This document shows, one piece after another, positions 52,183 to 60,446 of a DNA stretch of 64,000 nucleotides (its first letter is position 1; every line of letters begins with the position of its first letter). The notes under the pieces are model-generated. The model searched no databases and was not told the DNA's origin. It saw nothing but the letters and a program-made list of their open reading frames with translations. Made by a program: the position numbers and the translations under genes. Origin of the DNA: Bacteroidota bacterium (GTDB lineage: Bacteria > Bacteroidota > Bacteroidia > Cytophagales > Cyclobacteriaceae); contig JAFDYT010000005.1 of the NCBI GenBank assembly GCA_018266055.1, forward strand, positions 434,001 through 498,000, in the 5' to 3' direction.

Positions 52183-52683
52183 ATGGATAAAATCATTTTA
52201 AGTACGAAACTCAGCATTGATGATTTCATAAAAGTTAACTATCACATGCTATATAGGAAGTTGATAATGAAATTCATCACCGGCGTAGGCATAATCATGC
52301 TCATACTGATTGCTGTGTCATTCAATGACTACGAAACCTTCCCATGGTTTCAGTTACTATTTGCCCTGTTCGTCACGGTTGGACTACCCGTTCAGTTGTA
52401 TTTTTCTGCTAAGAGAAATTATAATACAAACAATAGAGTAAGCGAATTAATAACATATGAAATTGATAAGGAGAATATCCACATGATAGGAGAGTCTTTT
52501 GATACAAAACTGTCATGGGATAAAGTTTATGGCGTTTCCGAAAACAAGGATTGGATGCTGATTTGGCAAACACAACAAATTGCTAACGTATTACCTAAAC
52601 GCGATTTTAAGGATAATCAACTACAGGCATTTAGGGAAGTTGTTAAATTACAAAGCAGACTGAAGAATAAATTGAAAAAATGA
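52183..52683 (+). CDS. YcxB-like membrane protein
   Basis: A 166-residue protein with two membrane segments (about 30-47: MKFITGVGIIMLILIAVSF, and 55-72) and a C-terminal soluble domain of the YcxB-like type (MIGESFDTKLSWDKVYGV, DWMLIWQTQQIANVLPKRDF). The role of YcxB-like proteins is unknown. Single copies in AT-rich islands are common and often next to small immunity-like genes. It starts the run of small plus-strand genes 52183-54522. Confidence 0.78.
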   Translation: MDKIILSTKLSIDDFIKVNYHMLYRKLIMKFITGVGIIMLILIAVSFNDYETFPWFQLLFALFVTVGLPVQLYFSAKRNYNTNNRVSELITYEIDKENIHMIGESFDTKLSWDKVYGVSENKDWMLIWQTQQIANVLPKRDFKDNQLQAFREVVKLQSRLKNKLKK

Positions 52684-52715
52684 TATTAGCAACTCTTGGA
52701 GATTAATCATTGAGC

Positions 52716-53330
52716 ATGATTTTTATGCGACTAATACTTCTTCTTCTACTCGCGTTTCAGCTTTCAGCGCAGACCTCCGAGCCAACAGCAAAAAATAAAT
52801 GGATTGAAAAACGACTAGGTTTAGCAGCCTTACCTGATCATTGCCATGAAATTATATTGCGAATTTTTCTTGATCCGGGAACTACAAATAGTGGACATGT
52901 TCTTGAATTATCTAAGGCAAATGGAGTGTGGAAAGGAATGAAGTACGATTATTTTTTAAGGATCAGTAGTAAGGGTACTGTAGGTAAAATTAAAAGAGTG
53001 AACAGATGTGAATTAAAATCCAACGATTGGGAGGTACTATGGATGAAGTTAGAGAAACTCAACGTGCTGACCTTGCCGGATCAGCAAGATATTAAGGACA
53101 AACTAAGAACTCCAATAACTTCCAAAAGAGGAAAGGGATACGAAGTTATAAGCGTTTTGGATGGATCAAGTTATGACTTGATGGTAATGAAAGACACTTT
53201 GTTTAGCTATTATTCATTCCACTCGCCATGGGTATATGCAGAAAAATACCCTGCTGTTGATGAGGTTAAAATGTATACAGAAATAATTTCTGTCATAGAG
53301 CAGGAGTTCTCAATCAAGTTTAGAAATTGA
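52716..53330 (+). CDS. Secreted hypothetical protein
   Basis: A 204-residue protein with a signal peptide (about MRLILLLLLAFQLSAQ; ATG 52716 or 52725). The mature domain contains CHEIILRIFLDPGTTNSGHV, then KYDYFLRISSKGTVGKIKRV and YSFHSPWVYAEKYPAVDEVK, which looks like a single alpha/beta domain. I do not recognise it. The next gene starts inside its stop codon region (TTGA overlap), so they are translated together. Confidence 0.7.
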   Translation: MIFMRLILLLLLAFQLSAQTSEPTAKNKWIEKRLGLAALPDHCHEIILRIFLDPGTTNSGHVLELSKANGVWKGMKYDYFLRISSKGTVGKIKRVNRCELKSNDWEVLWMKLEKLNVLTLPDQQDIKDKLRTPITSKRGKGYEVISVLDGSSYDLMVMKDTLFSYYSFHSPWVYAEKYPAVDEVKMYTEIISVIEQEFSIKFRN

Positions 53331-53620
53331 ATAGCCTGAAAAGATATTGGTTTGAGTTTGACTTTGGAACCATGGATCGGCACGCGATTCCAATTGGTGT
53401 GCACCTCGGATGCGGTATTACGGCAATGGATAAGGCCGACTCACTTTTTATTTTGAACGAATATGTTTTTAAAGGCGTGGCGCTTCCCACGATTACGAAA
53501 TGTATTGAGAATGTGGACGTATCTACGTTAGATAAGAATATGGTAATACCTAATATAAGTCCTACTAATCCGCCTAATATCAGGGGAGTATGGTTTCCGA
53601 TGGGCTATTATATAAATTAG
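53327..53620 (+). CDS. Small conserved-looking hypothetical protein, TTG start
   Basis: A 97-residue protein. TTG 53327 is chosen because it overlaps the upstream stop by 4 bp and the family-like sequence begins at once: LKRYWFEFDFGTMDRHAIPI, then GVHLGCGITAMDKADSLF. The first in-frame ATG (53372) would cut this block. I recall short proteins with an RYWF start and a GCGITA-like block annotated as hypothetical in many phyla. No function is known. Confidence 0.65.
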   Translation: MNSLKRYWFEFDFGTMDRHAIPIGVHLGCGITAMDKADSLFILNEYVFKGVALPTITKCIENVDVSTLDKNMVIPNISPTNPPNIRGVWFPMGYYIN

Positions 53621-53623
53621 ATA

Positions 53624-54001
53624 ATGAAAAAAATTGGATTTCTGACTGAAAAGATGGAGGTAGTAATAGTCACTAAAAACATTGATACTACTACCACCAC
53701 TCATAGCCCCGAGCTTATCACGAAAATTTGCGAATACTTGTCCGCGGGAAAGGAGGTTATTAGTTATATGCACATATCAATAGATGAAAACAGTAACGCC
53801 ATAGGACCATACTGTATTATGACAGATGGAGTGTGGATATGGCCGAGTTATTTTTCATATTTTCTAAAACGTTACCCTGACCTGAAAGTTGAAAGCGAGT
53901 TTATTGACTTTATAAAGAATAATAATTTTAAGATTAAGCAATTTGATTTAAAGGCCGTTGTAGAGGAATACCTTAAAAGACCGGGTATCATGATAACCTA
54001 A
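53624..54001 (+). CDS. Small hypothetical protein, immunity-like size
   Basis: A 125-residue cytoplasmic protein without signal peptide. It contains ELITKICEYLSAGKEVISYM, GPYCIMTDGVWIWPSYFSYF and a C-terminal helix DLKAVVEEYLKRPG. Acidic small alpha/beta proteins of this size are often immunity proteins of contact-dependent toxins, but I see no linked toxin. It begins 3 bp after the preceding gene. Confidence 0.65.
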   Translation: MKKIGFLTEKMEVVIVTKNIDTTTTTHSPELITKICEYLSAGKEVISYMHISIDENSNAIGPYCIMTDGVWIWPSYFSYFLKRYPDLKVESEFIDFIKNNNFKIKQFDLKAVVEEYLKRPGIMIT

Positions 54002-54009
54002 CAAATAGG

Positions 54010-54522
54010 GTGGTGAAAGTAGAATTCAAAATAACTGAAACAGTTCCGAAGTGCCAGTTAACGTTATATAATTCGTTAAGCAGAATTCCTTTTCATGTGA
54101 GGATCGGCGACTACTCACCAGGATATTCGGTATTGTATTCCAGAAATTATCATGACGGAAATTTAATCGAATTTCGTTTTGACAGCGAGGTAAGACGATT
54201 AGTCGAAATATCATTGGTTTCCTTCAACCGCAAATCAGTAGAGTTGACCCCCGAGTTAAAGATTCCCTATGCTATGGATGAACTTCATGAATGTCTTTTG
54301 CCTAAGGATATTAAAGGTGGATTATTGTTTTCCCAACCGGTAAAAATTCTTCGTTCAGAAGATACTGTTTGCATCGCATTCGGTTCAAATGATTTGAGCA
54401 AAATTCAATATCATTCATTAAACGCTAATTGTATTTTGGGTGTAACTACTGAATCCCATTTAGTATCCTTTGTATTGACGGGATTAAACAAAGGAGATAT
54501 CCACACGATCTTCGGATTTTAG
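54010..54522 (+). CDS. Hypothetical protein, GTG start
   Basis: A 170-residue protein, start GTG 54010 (a second GTG follows at once), preceded by AATAGG as a weak ribosome site. It is predicted to be beta-rich (RIGDYSPGYSVLYSRNYHDG; RRLVEISLVSFNRKSVELTP). There is no signal peptide and I do not recognise a motif. It is the last of the four tightly packed genes from 52716. Confidence 0.6.
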   Translation: MVKVEFKITETVPKCQLTLYNSLSRIPFHVRIGDYSPGYSVLYSRNYHDGNLIEFRFDSEVRRLVEISLVSFNRKSVELTPELKIPYAMDELHECLLPKDIKGGLLFSQPVKILRSEDTVCIAFGSNDLSKIQYHSLNANCILGVTTESHLVSFVLTGLNKGDIHTIFGF

Positions 54523-54662
54523 TCGTTCACTTTTGTATAATGGGATAGACTCTTTAGCATCGTACCCAAGTTCAAAGCTCATCAGAAATTTAGATTACTA
54601 TAATCCCCCGGTAGCTGTTTAGTCTGTTGATAAGCCGGAGACAGATTTAATGCCGCATGAGG

Positions 54663-54692
54663 ATTAGTATTCAAACCGAAAAGAGTAACTTG
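54663..54692 (+). repeat. Duplicated leader segment, copy 1
   Basis: ATTAGTATTCAAACCGAAAA followed by GAGTAACTTG is repeated nearly exactly at 55497-55527. The other copy carries the ribosome site of the FISUMP gene; this one lies 82 bp before the ATG at 54774. Confidence 0.6.
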
Positions 54693-54773
54693 GATTGGGA
54701 ATGGTTGAATAAATTCATGACACAAACGAGACGCTTACATCATGACACGTCTCTATATCCAGTTTATGTCTTC

Positions 54774-55448
54774 ATGACTTATAAAAAGAATCTTTTTTTT
54801 CTTTTGTTGTTTTTTGCTGTCTGGCAATGTGAGGGACAGATACATCATGGTTCAGGGAAATTCAATACAAAAGGGATGTGGATTGGATTTTCAGGGGGAA
54901 CCGAGTTTGTCAACAATTCAATGTTAAATAGTTGGCTAACTCAAAATGGAGTAAAAGCTTCAAGTAAAAATGATGCCTCCTTTGGGGTTAAGGCCCTGAT
55001 CTATCCAAAAAAATTAGTCTTTGGTGTAGATATTGGTCAAAGCATTATTAAGTATCCAAATCAAACTTCTTACTATTTTGATTTTTTATTGGGCTTGCCA
55101 GCAAGATTCAATAGACTAAATGTTGTTCCACTGATCGGCATAGGGAATAGCAGTACGACTCTAAGATTTAATGATACAATACCTTCGCTGCTTTATCAGA
55201 CTAAACTTACCAATGGGAAATTGTTCAAGGAAACATTTTATGCGGAAGCCCAAGTAATGCTTTTCAAGCGGGTCGGAAAAAAATTTGATTCGTTTGGTGT
55301 AACTATTGGCTGCCACCTTTATTTCTGGCAAGGAGACTGGCGTTACATAGGAACCAACGGCAAAGTGATTGAGAGTAGCATTCCCAATCTATCAACCATT
55401 AGTCCTTTTATTTCAATTCATTATGGCTTCACGCGATGGGTACGTTAA
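54774..55448 (+). CDS. Secreted outer-membrane-barrel-like protein
   Basis: A 224-residue protein. ATG 54774 starts a good signal peptide (YKKNLFFLLLFFAVWQCEGQ); earlier in-frame ATGs add 39 non-signal residues. The mature part has Gly/aromatic beta strands (GMWIGFSGGTEFVNN; FGVDIGQSIIKYP; FYAEAQVMLFKRVGKKF) and ends in SPFISIHYGFTRWVR, as in small outer-membrane barrels. There is no recognised family. It lies downstream of a leader segment that is also found before the FISUMP gene. Confidence 0.7.
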   Translation: MTYKKNLFFLLLFFAVWQCEGQIHHGSGKFNTKGMWIGFSGGTEFVNNSMLNSWLTQNGVKASSKNDASFGVKALIYPKKLVFGVDIGQSIIKYPNQTSYYFDFLLGLPARFNRLNVVPLIGIGNSSTTLRFNDTIPSLLYQTKLTNGKLFKETFYAEAQVMLFKRVGKKFDSFGVTIGCHLYFWQGDWRYIGTNGKVIESSIPNLSTISPFISIHYGFTRWVR

Positions 55449-55496
55449 GTTTTATTCAATAGTAATTCGTATGCAGCCTCTAATAACTCTGCCAGA

Positions 55497-55527
55497 ATTA
55501 GTATTCAAAAACGAAAGGAGTAACTTG
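55497..55527 (+). repeat. Duplicated leader segment, copy 2, with ribosome site
   Basis: ATTAGTATTCAAAAACGAAA followed by GGAGTAACTTG matches 54663-54692 apart from one inserted base and one substitution. The AAAGGAG within it is a clear ribosome site for ATG 55530, unusual in this phylum, which mostly lacks such sites. Confidence 0.6.
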
Positions 55528-55529
55528 AA

Positions 55530-56165
55530 ATGAAAATCATTGATGAGTCGGATGTAAATTGGGTATCATTGAAACTAATTCTATTAATATTAGTCCATTT
55601 AAGTTTGACATGCGCCGCTCAGGTTGAACAGCTGGTCGATTCGCGCGACGGTAAAACCTATCGATTAACCAAGATTGGCTCCAAAGTTTGGATGGCTCAA
55701 AATTTGTCTTACGAGGATAGCGTGCTTACTTTCAATTGCAAGGCATACACCAGCCCAACTAAATGCCAAAACTATGGCACACTATATACATGGCAGACCG
55801 CACAAAAGGCATGCCCTAATGGATGGCATTTACCGAGTAAAGACGAGTTTGATGCTTTGTTATTAATGACTCAGGATAAAGGCAATTCGTATACCAGTCT
55901 CGTAAAAGGTGGCGATTCTGGTTATGATGTTCAATTAACCGGATACCTAGCCTTTAGCCCGAGAAAAGACAAATACATTGAAGTTGATAGTGCGGCTTCG
56001 TTCTGGTCATCACAGGATACCTGGATAACCTCACTGCAAAAAGTTGTTTTGGGATCATCTTCAAAAAGTCTCGGTTACTGCCTTCAATTTTGGAAAACTG
56101 GAAAGGCTTACACAACAGCGCATGACAAAAGAACGGCAATTGCAGTGCGGTGCGTGAAAGACTAG
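55530..56165 (+). CDS. FISUMP-domain secreted protein
   Basis: A 211-residue protein with a hydrophobic export segment at about 11-30 and a FISUMP (Fibrobacter succinogenes major paralogous) domain. The blocks are DGKTYRLTKIGSKVWMAQNL, YGTLYTWQTAQKACPNGWHL and PSKDEFDALL, then SAASFWSSQD and TAIAVRCVKD at the end. The domain is widespread in Bacteroidota surface proteins and related to formylglycine/C-type-lectin-like folds; its role is unknown. The cysteines are spaced as in family members. It probably ends up on the outer surface. Confidence 0.85.
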   Translation: MKIIDESDVNWVSLKLILLILVHLSLTCAAQVEQLVDSRDGKTYRLTKIGSKVWMAQNLSYEDSVLTFNCKAYTSPTKCQNYGTLYTWQTAQKACPNGWHLPSKDEFDALLLMTQDKGNSYTSLVKGGDSGYDVQLTGYLAFSPRKDKYIEVDSAASFWSSQDTWITSLQKVVLGSSSKSLGYCLQFWKTGKAYTTAHDKRTAIAVRCVKD

Positions 56166-56271
56166 TAACATTCCTGTTTCGCGGACGTTTTTAGCCTATA
56201 CTCTCAAGAAAATTGAGTGCGGTGTAATACCTCAAATTGCAAGCGCCATATTGTGGAGTATGAGTTAATAA

Positions 56272-57072
56272 ATGGCAAAGAAAATATCTGTTCTGACTAC
56301 TCTAGTCGTTCTGTCAATTCAGTTTGCTTTGGCACAAACCCAACAAAGTCCAGTAAGGCTTTTGATCAAGCAACGAGTCCTCATAGAGAAGCAACAATCG
56401 GATTGGTACCGCAATAAGAATTTGCGGTTTGCTCATAAATCAGCTGGAGATCTGATTAGCTTTACTAATAAGTATTTGCGCTATTTGACTGTAGAGAACA
56501 TCAATGACTCACTCGCCAATTATCTGCAAAGCGATTCAATTATCATGATAGAACCCATTGGAGTTTGCAGGGTAAACTACACTTTTAACATCGACAGCAC
56601 TTACATACTTCAAAAGCCAAAAGCAGATAGTAATGTATTGCGCAATATAAGCGCTGCCATGAAAAACAGAATTCACCGTGGAAGCACGCTGATAAACTTG
56701 AGGGAGCAAGAAATAAAAGAACTTTATTCGAGCCTTGCAGCAAAACTATTGTTCATCAAAACGCGCAAGAGTGTTGATTTTTCATTAAAAATACCTCGGT
56801 CACTTCGTTCTAATTCACTTCTGGTTATCCCCTTTTATGAATGGAACGAAACGAGTAAAAGCTTTAATGAAGATACCGGGTATTATAATAACGGATCATA
56901 CGATTGGCGATGGACTGCGTGCAAAGCATTTTTATTAATCGTCGATACGAGAAATGAGAAAGTGCTTTTTTATAAATATCAATCATACGCAGGAGGGTCC
57001 TTGAGGAAGTTAAACGGTCGTCTATTAAACCGATTATTTAAGCAATGCATGAAAAAGGGCATACTTCGGTGA
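56272..57072 (+). CDS. Secreted hypothetical protein, paralogue of the one at 58650
   Basis: A 266-residue protein with a signal peptide (ISVLTTLVVLSIQFALAQ). The C-terminal ~100 residues align by eye with the lipoprotein at 58650: SLLVIPFYEWNETSKSFNED against LALIPYFIWTRTTKEYDDG, then FLLIVDTRNEKVLFYKYQ against VFLIDRKNNEILYFKSNQ, then LNRLFKQCMKKG against LSLKRCMRPLL. The family is unknown. The two paralogues flank a 501-aa secreted protein, so the three may form one unit. Confidence 0.72.
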   Translation: MAKKISVLTTLVVLSIQFALAQTQQSPVRLLIKQRVLIEKQQSDWYRNKNLRFAHKSAGDLISFTNKYLRYLTVENINDSLANYLQSDSIIMIEPIGVCRVNYTFNIDSTYILQKPKADSNVLRNISAAMKNRIHRGSTLINLREQEIKELYSSLAAKLLFIKTRKSVDFSLKIPRSLRSNSLLVIPFYEWNETSKSFNEDTGYYNNGSYDWRWTACKAFLLIVDTRNEKVLFYKYQSYAGGSLRKLNGRLLNRLFKQCMKKGILR

Positions 57073-57130
57073 CTTCTGAAGTATTCGTATATTCATCTGA
57101 CAATATTCTTTACAATATCAAACAGCGACA

Positions 57131-58636
57131 ATGAACAGATACATCTTTATTTTGATTTTTTTCCAGTACTCCTTTTCAGGGGCACAAAATGCTCCGTTTC
57201 AATTGGGGCCAGTTCTAGAAAGTGATGATTTTGGTATTGAGCAAATTTTGAGCTCATGTAAAAATAGCTTCTATACACTCGAGAGCACATCCGCTTTTAA
57301 GTCGAAACGTTCGATTCGAATTGGAAAGTATGATTTAAGTTCCCTTACCAACCAAACCTACGCTTACTTTGATCCGGGGAAGAAGGTGATCGTCGCTTAT
57401 TTTCAGCACAACGATACGATTACATTTGTTTTAGCCGAAGAAAATATTAGCAAAAAAAAACCTGACTATTTTCTTTTGAATCTGACGCTATTGCCTTTTC
57501 AATTTTTGGGTGATCCCCAGTATCTGGGCGATATAGATACACCAGTCAACGTTCAACTCTCAGCGCTCAGGATTCATTTACGTTACTCCCCGGATAATCA
57601 TTTTGCCACTCTGGCAATAGATTACTTTGATAAAAACTCTTCTGCTATTGGTGTTGGTCTGGTCTTACTCGAAAAAAACAAGATCAAATGGACCACTACA
57701 TTAATAAACAAGACCAACGAATACAATGTGGTGGAAAATGCAAGAGTGGATAACGACGGCAAGATATCTTTGCTTGGCAGGGCTTTCTCAACCTTCAAGG
57801 ATCAGGTGTACTTTTCGAAAAGTAAAGCAAATGCTGATGCGGATAGCTTCAGAGACGGACTTTTCTCTAATACAATTATTAAGCGCATGCCAAATAACTA
57901 TTTTTTCTTTACCACTGTCCGGGAGGGAAAAGTTGTGACGAAAAGAATTTTTAATGAACCTGATAAGTTTATTTCGGAGATGACCTTATCGGAAACAAAA
58001 TCGGGCGACGTTTTGCTCGTGGGACTTTACGGTGCCGCTAATTCGATAAAGCCAGTTGGGAGTCTTTATTTTAAACTAACCAATACAGATTCATTATTCA
58101 AAAAGTATTACGTGTTTGACCGAAGTCTTACGACTGATAATAGTGATTCAGAATTCGTTGACGGGTATGACTTAAGGATTGTGTGTGCGGAACAGGGTCT
58201 TTATTTATTGGCAGAACAACATCACAAACAACTTGTTCCCTCGTCTAAGGGAGCATACAGAAATTTTAATTCTGTGTATAAGGATATCATACTCTGTGCT
58301 TTTGATACGTTAGGTGGATTGAAATGGACAAATCGGATCGTTAAATCACAACCTGACCGATTCGGTTATTACTACAATAATTTCTACGTTTCTTATAGAG
58401 CCTTTGAAACGCAAGGGCGGTTGGCACTCGTGTACAACGTATTTAATAAATTTAAGCCTACCGGTGTTGTTATAACCTCAACGTTTAGCCCTTCTGGAGA
58501 TATGACAACGAACTCCGTTTCTTATAAGAAGAAGTTCATCGTGCTACCTAAACTTTCATGTTCAACCAAAGAAGGAGAGTGCGTCTTTTATGCAGAGACA
58601 GGAAATAAAAATTGTTTCGCGAAGTTTTTGAAGTAA
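57131..58636 (+). CDS. Secreted beta-propeller-like protein of unknown function
   Basis: A 501-residue protein with a signal peptide (YIFILIFFQYSFSGAQ). It consists of repeated beta-strand groups with pattern G..I.W...I.K and a regular spacing suggestive of a propeller (SAIGVGLVLLEKNKIKWTTT; KDIILCAFDTLGGLKWTNRI). There are two nearby cysteines in the last ~35 residues. I do not recognise a catalytic motif. It is 58 bp after the first paralogue and 13 bp before the second. Confidence 0.7.
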   Translation: MNRYIFILIFFQYSFSGAQNAPFQLGPVLESDDFGIEQILSSCKNSFYTLESTSAFKSKRSIRIGKYDLSSLTNQTYAYFDPGKKVIVAYFQHNDTITFVLAEENISKKKPDYFLLNLTLLPFQFLGDPQYLGDIDTPVNVQLSALRIHLRYSPDNHFATLAIDYFDKNSSAIGVGLVLLEKNKIKWTTTLINKTNEYNVVENARVDNDGKISLLGRAFSTFKDQVYFSKSKANADADSFRDGLFSNTIIKRMPNNYFFFTTVREGKVVTKRIFNEPDKFISEMTLSETKSGDVLLVGLYGAANSIKPVGSLYFKLTNTDSLFKKYYVFDRSLTTDNSDSEFVDGYDLRIVCAEQGLYLLAEQHHKQLVPSSKGAYRNFNSVYKDIILCAFDTLGGLKWTNRIVKSQPDRFGYYYNNFYVSYRAFETQGRLALVYNVFNKFKPTGVVITSTFSPSGDMTTNSVSYKKKFIVLPKLSCSTKEGECVFYAETGNKNCFAKFLK

Positions 58637-58649
58637 GAGAGCAGAGGTA

Positions 58650-59570
58650 ATGGCAACTAGAATTAAGAATCGATATTTGCTTTATTTAACGTGTGGAGTA
58701 TTCATATCCACAGCATGCAGTCCTACACTTACTAAAGAAATAAATAACATTAAAGAGTGGCATAAAAATGACTCAATCCTAGTTATGCAACCTTTTATTG
58801 AGACACATAGGCAAATAACAACGAATTATTTCATCGACGATGTTGAAGCCAGAAATTTGGCAGATACTCTTGTAAAGAAAGAATTGAATAAACTGGTCTA
58901 TAAAAGATTGCCATCAACAACAATAAAATTAGATTTGGATGATTTGTCTAAAACTAAATTTAAGGTTGACAGCTTCATCAATAAATTGCCAAGGGCACAA
59001 TCTAATAAGCTGTTATTAGATTGGCATTTGAATTCCAAGTCAAATTTGGCGTTGATTCCTTACTTCATTTGGACTCGCACAACAAAAGAGTATGATGACG
59101 GAACTTGTTCGCATGATGCTGGAAGAAATTATTTTTCAAATCAACACTGTTATTGGTCTAGGGCACAAGCCTATGTTTTTTTAATTGACAGAAAGAATAA
59201 TGAAATACTATACTTTAAATCCAACCAGTGGTATTTTGAAGATATTCTTTTACCATTTGAAAAGCGAGTTTCTTTAAGTTTGAAGCGATGCATGCGCCCC
59301 TTGTTGTCAAAACTAGGGAGACAGGTAGCGAATAATTCCGTTATGCAAAATCATAAAGACGTTATCTCGGGAGTTGCTAAAAATGCAAAAGGTGGAGCTG
59401 TAGTGGTGACCAGTCAAAATCAGGTTTACTATATTGATAAGAAAGACTCGTGGGGTGCTGAGTATCTCGACAAGAATGTAAGCGTCGAGGGAATCGTTAT
59501 AATCAAAGAAGTAAAGAAACACAGTAAGGAAGTGATTAGTACGGAGATGGAAGGCCCAAGTTTAAGATAA
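58650..59570 (+). CDS. Lipoprotein, paralogue of the protein at 56272
   Basis: A 306-residue protein with a lipobox-like signal (YLTCGVFISTACSP, Cys about residue 25). The core (about 60-215) is related to the protein at 56272. An extra C-terminal ~80 residues (NAKGGAVVVTSQNQVYYIDK; VSVEGIVIIKEVKKHSKEV) look like a separate small beta domain seen elsewhere as an OB-like fold; that part is absent from the paralogue. The function is unknown. Confidence 0.72.
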   Translation: MATRIKNRYLLYLTCGVFISTACSPTLTKEINNIKEWHKNDSILVMQPFIETHRQITTNYFIDDVEARNLADTLVKKELNKLVYKRLPSTTIKLDLDDLSKTKFKVDSFINKLPRAQSNKLLLDWHLNSKSNLALIPYFIWTRTTKEYDDGTCSHDAGRNYFSNQHCYWSRAQAYVFLIDRKNNEILYFKSNQWYFEDILLPFEKRVSLSLKRCMRPLLSKLGRQVANNSVMQNHKDVISGVAKNAKGGAVVVTSQNQVYYIDKKDSWGAEYLDKNVSVEGIVIIKEVKKHSKEVISTEMEGPSLR

Positions 59571-59821
59571 TAGTGAAGCCAGTGATTACGGTCGCGTCAG
59601 GGAATATCAAACAGTGACCACACCTAAGAAGATCGTGTTGAAGCAAACTCACCACGGAATCGATCTTATTGATAACCGGTGTGAATCAAAATAAAAAGGT
59701 GTTGGTTCAAGGAATAAAGGGTTGCCTAATGTTCATCTTGCTTTAGTTTTAATTTAACGCAGCGCTTCAAATGATGAACAGAGACGTGCGATACATTAAC
59801 CTTCTATCTTCTCTTATTACA
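59571..59821. other. Gene-free stretch before the 21-bp array
   Basis: No coding frame is convincing here. The last 42 bases (59780-59821) are compatible with two further, strongly decayed 21-bp units. Confidence 0.45.
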
Positions 59822-60283
59822 ATCGGCACCGGAATAATTCATTCGCGTACCGCTTTCATTCACTTCGGTACCTAATTATTTAAAAGAGTACGGCAATCGA
59901 TTCACGTGCGTGCAAGATTAATGCAATTGAGTACTCTTTCTTTCAAAGCCGGTACCAGTTCTTTTAAAAACTGTACCTGATCGATCGATGCGGTACGCAC
60001 ATGAATCGAAGTGCGCGCCGGATTGATTGAGAGGGGTAGGACTTTGATTGATAAAGTACACACATCAATTGATGTGCGTACCGAATCAATTCAACTCCGT
60101 ACCGGTTCGATTAATGTCGTCGCCATATTAATTATAGTGGTACGCACATCCATTAAAAAGCGTACCGGGTGAATAGAATGCGGCACTACATCGATTAAAG
60201 TGCGTACCGTTTCAATTGATGTTGGTACCATATCAAATCAACTGCGTACCGAATCAATTGAAGTCCGTACCACTTTCATTATA
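59822..60283. repeat. Array of 22 degenerate 21-bp repeats
   Basis: The 462 bases divide into exactly 22 units of 21 bp with no indel (unit starts 59822, 59843 ... 60263). The consensus is near NTGCGTACCGNWTCAATTNA(A): GTACC at unit positions 5-9 and WTCAATT near 12-18. Clear units are at 60074, 60200 and 60242; others keep only part of the core. In the unit frame most units read like heptapeptides (VRTESIQ, LRTGSIN, VRTVSID, LRTESIE), but at least four units contain a stop and there is no start. The array is therefore not an intact gene. It ends 164 bp before a sigma-54-type promoter. Confidence 0.85.
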
Positions 60284-60352
60284 GTAGCTCTTGCCGTTCC
60301 GATGGCAGGTGTTTTAGTCAAGTCGGCGCCGCGTAGAATTGACTTTTTCGTT

Positions 60353-60378
60353 ATATATCGTTAGTTGATTCGTTTTAT
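60353..60378 (+). promoter_or_regulatory. Enhancer-like motif shared with the region upstream of 9773
   Basis: ATATATCGTTAG, four bases, then TTCGTTTTAT, identical in both blocks to 9636-9661. It lies 95 bp before the GG of the sigma-54-type promoter, against 84 bp at the other locus. It is probably the binding site of a sigma-54 activator. Confidence 0.55.
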
Positions 60379-60446
60379 ATCAACAATTGCATGGTGTTCT
60401 ATCATGCAGAACTTTGTTTCTAGTCAAATTTCGCAGTTTATTGATT

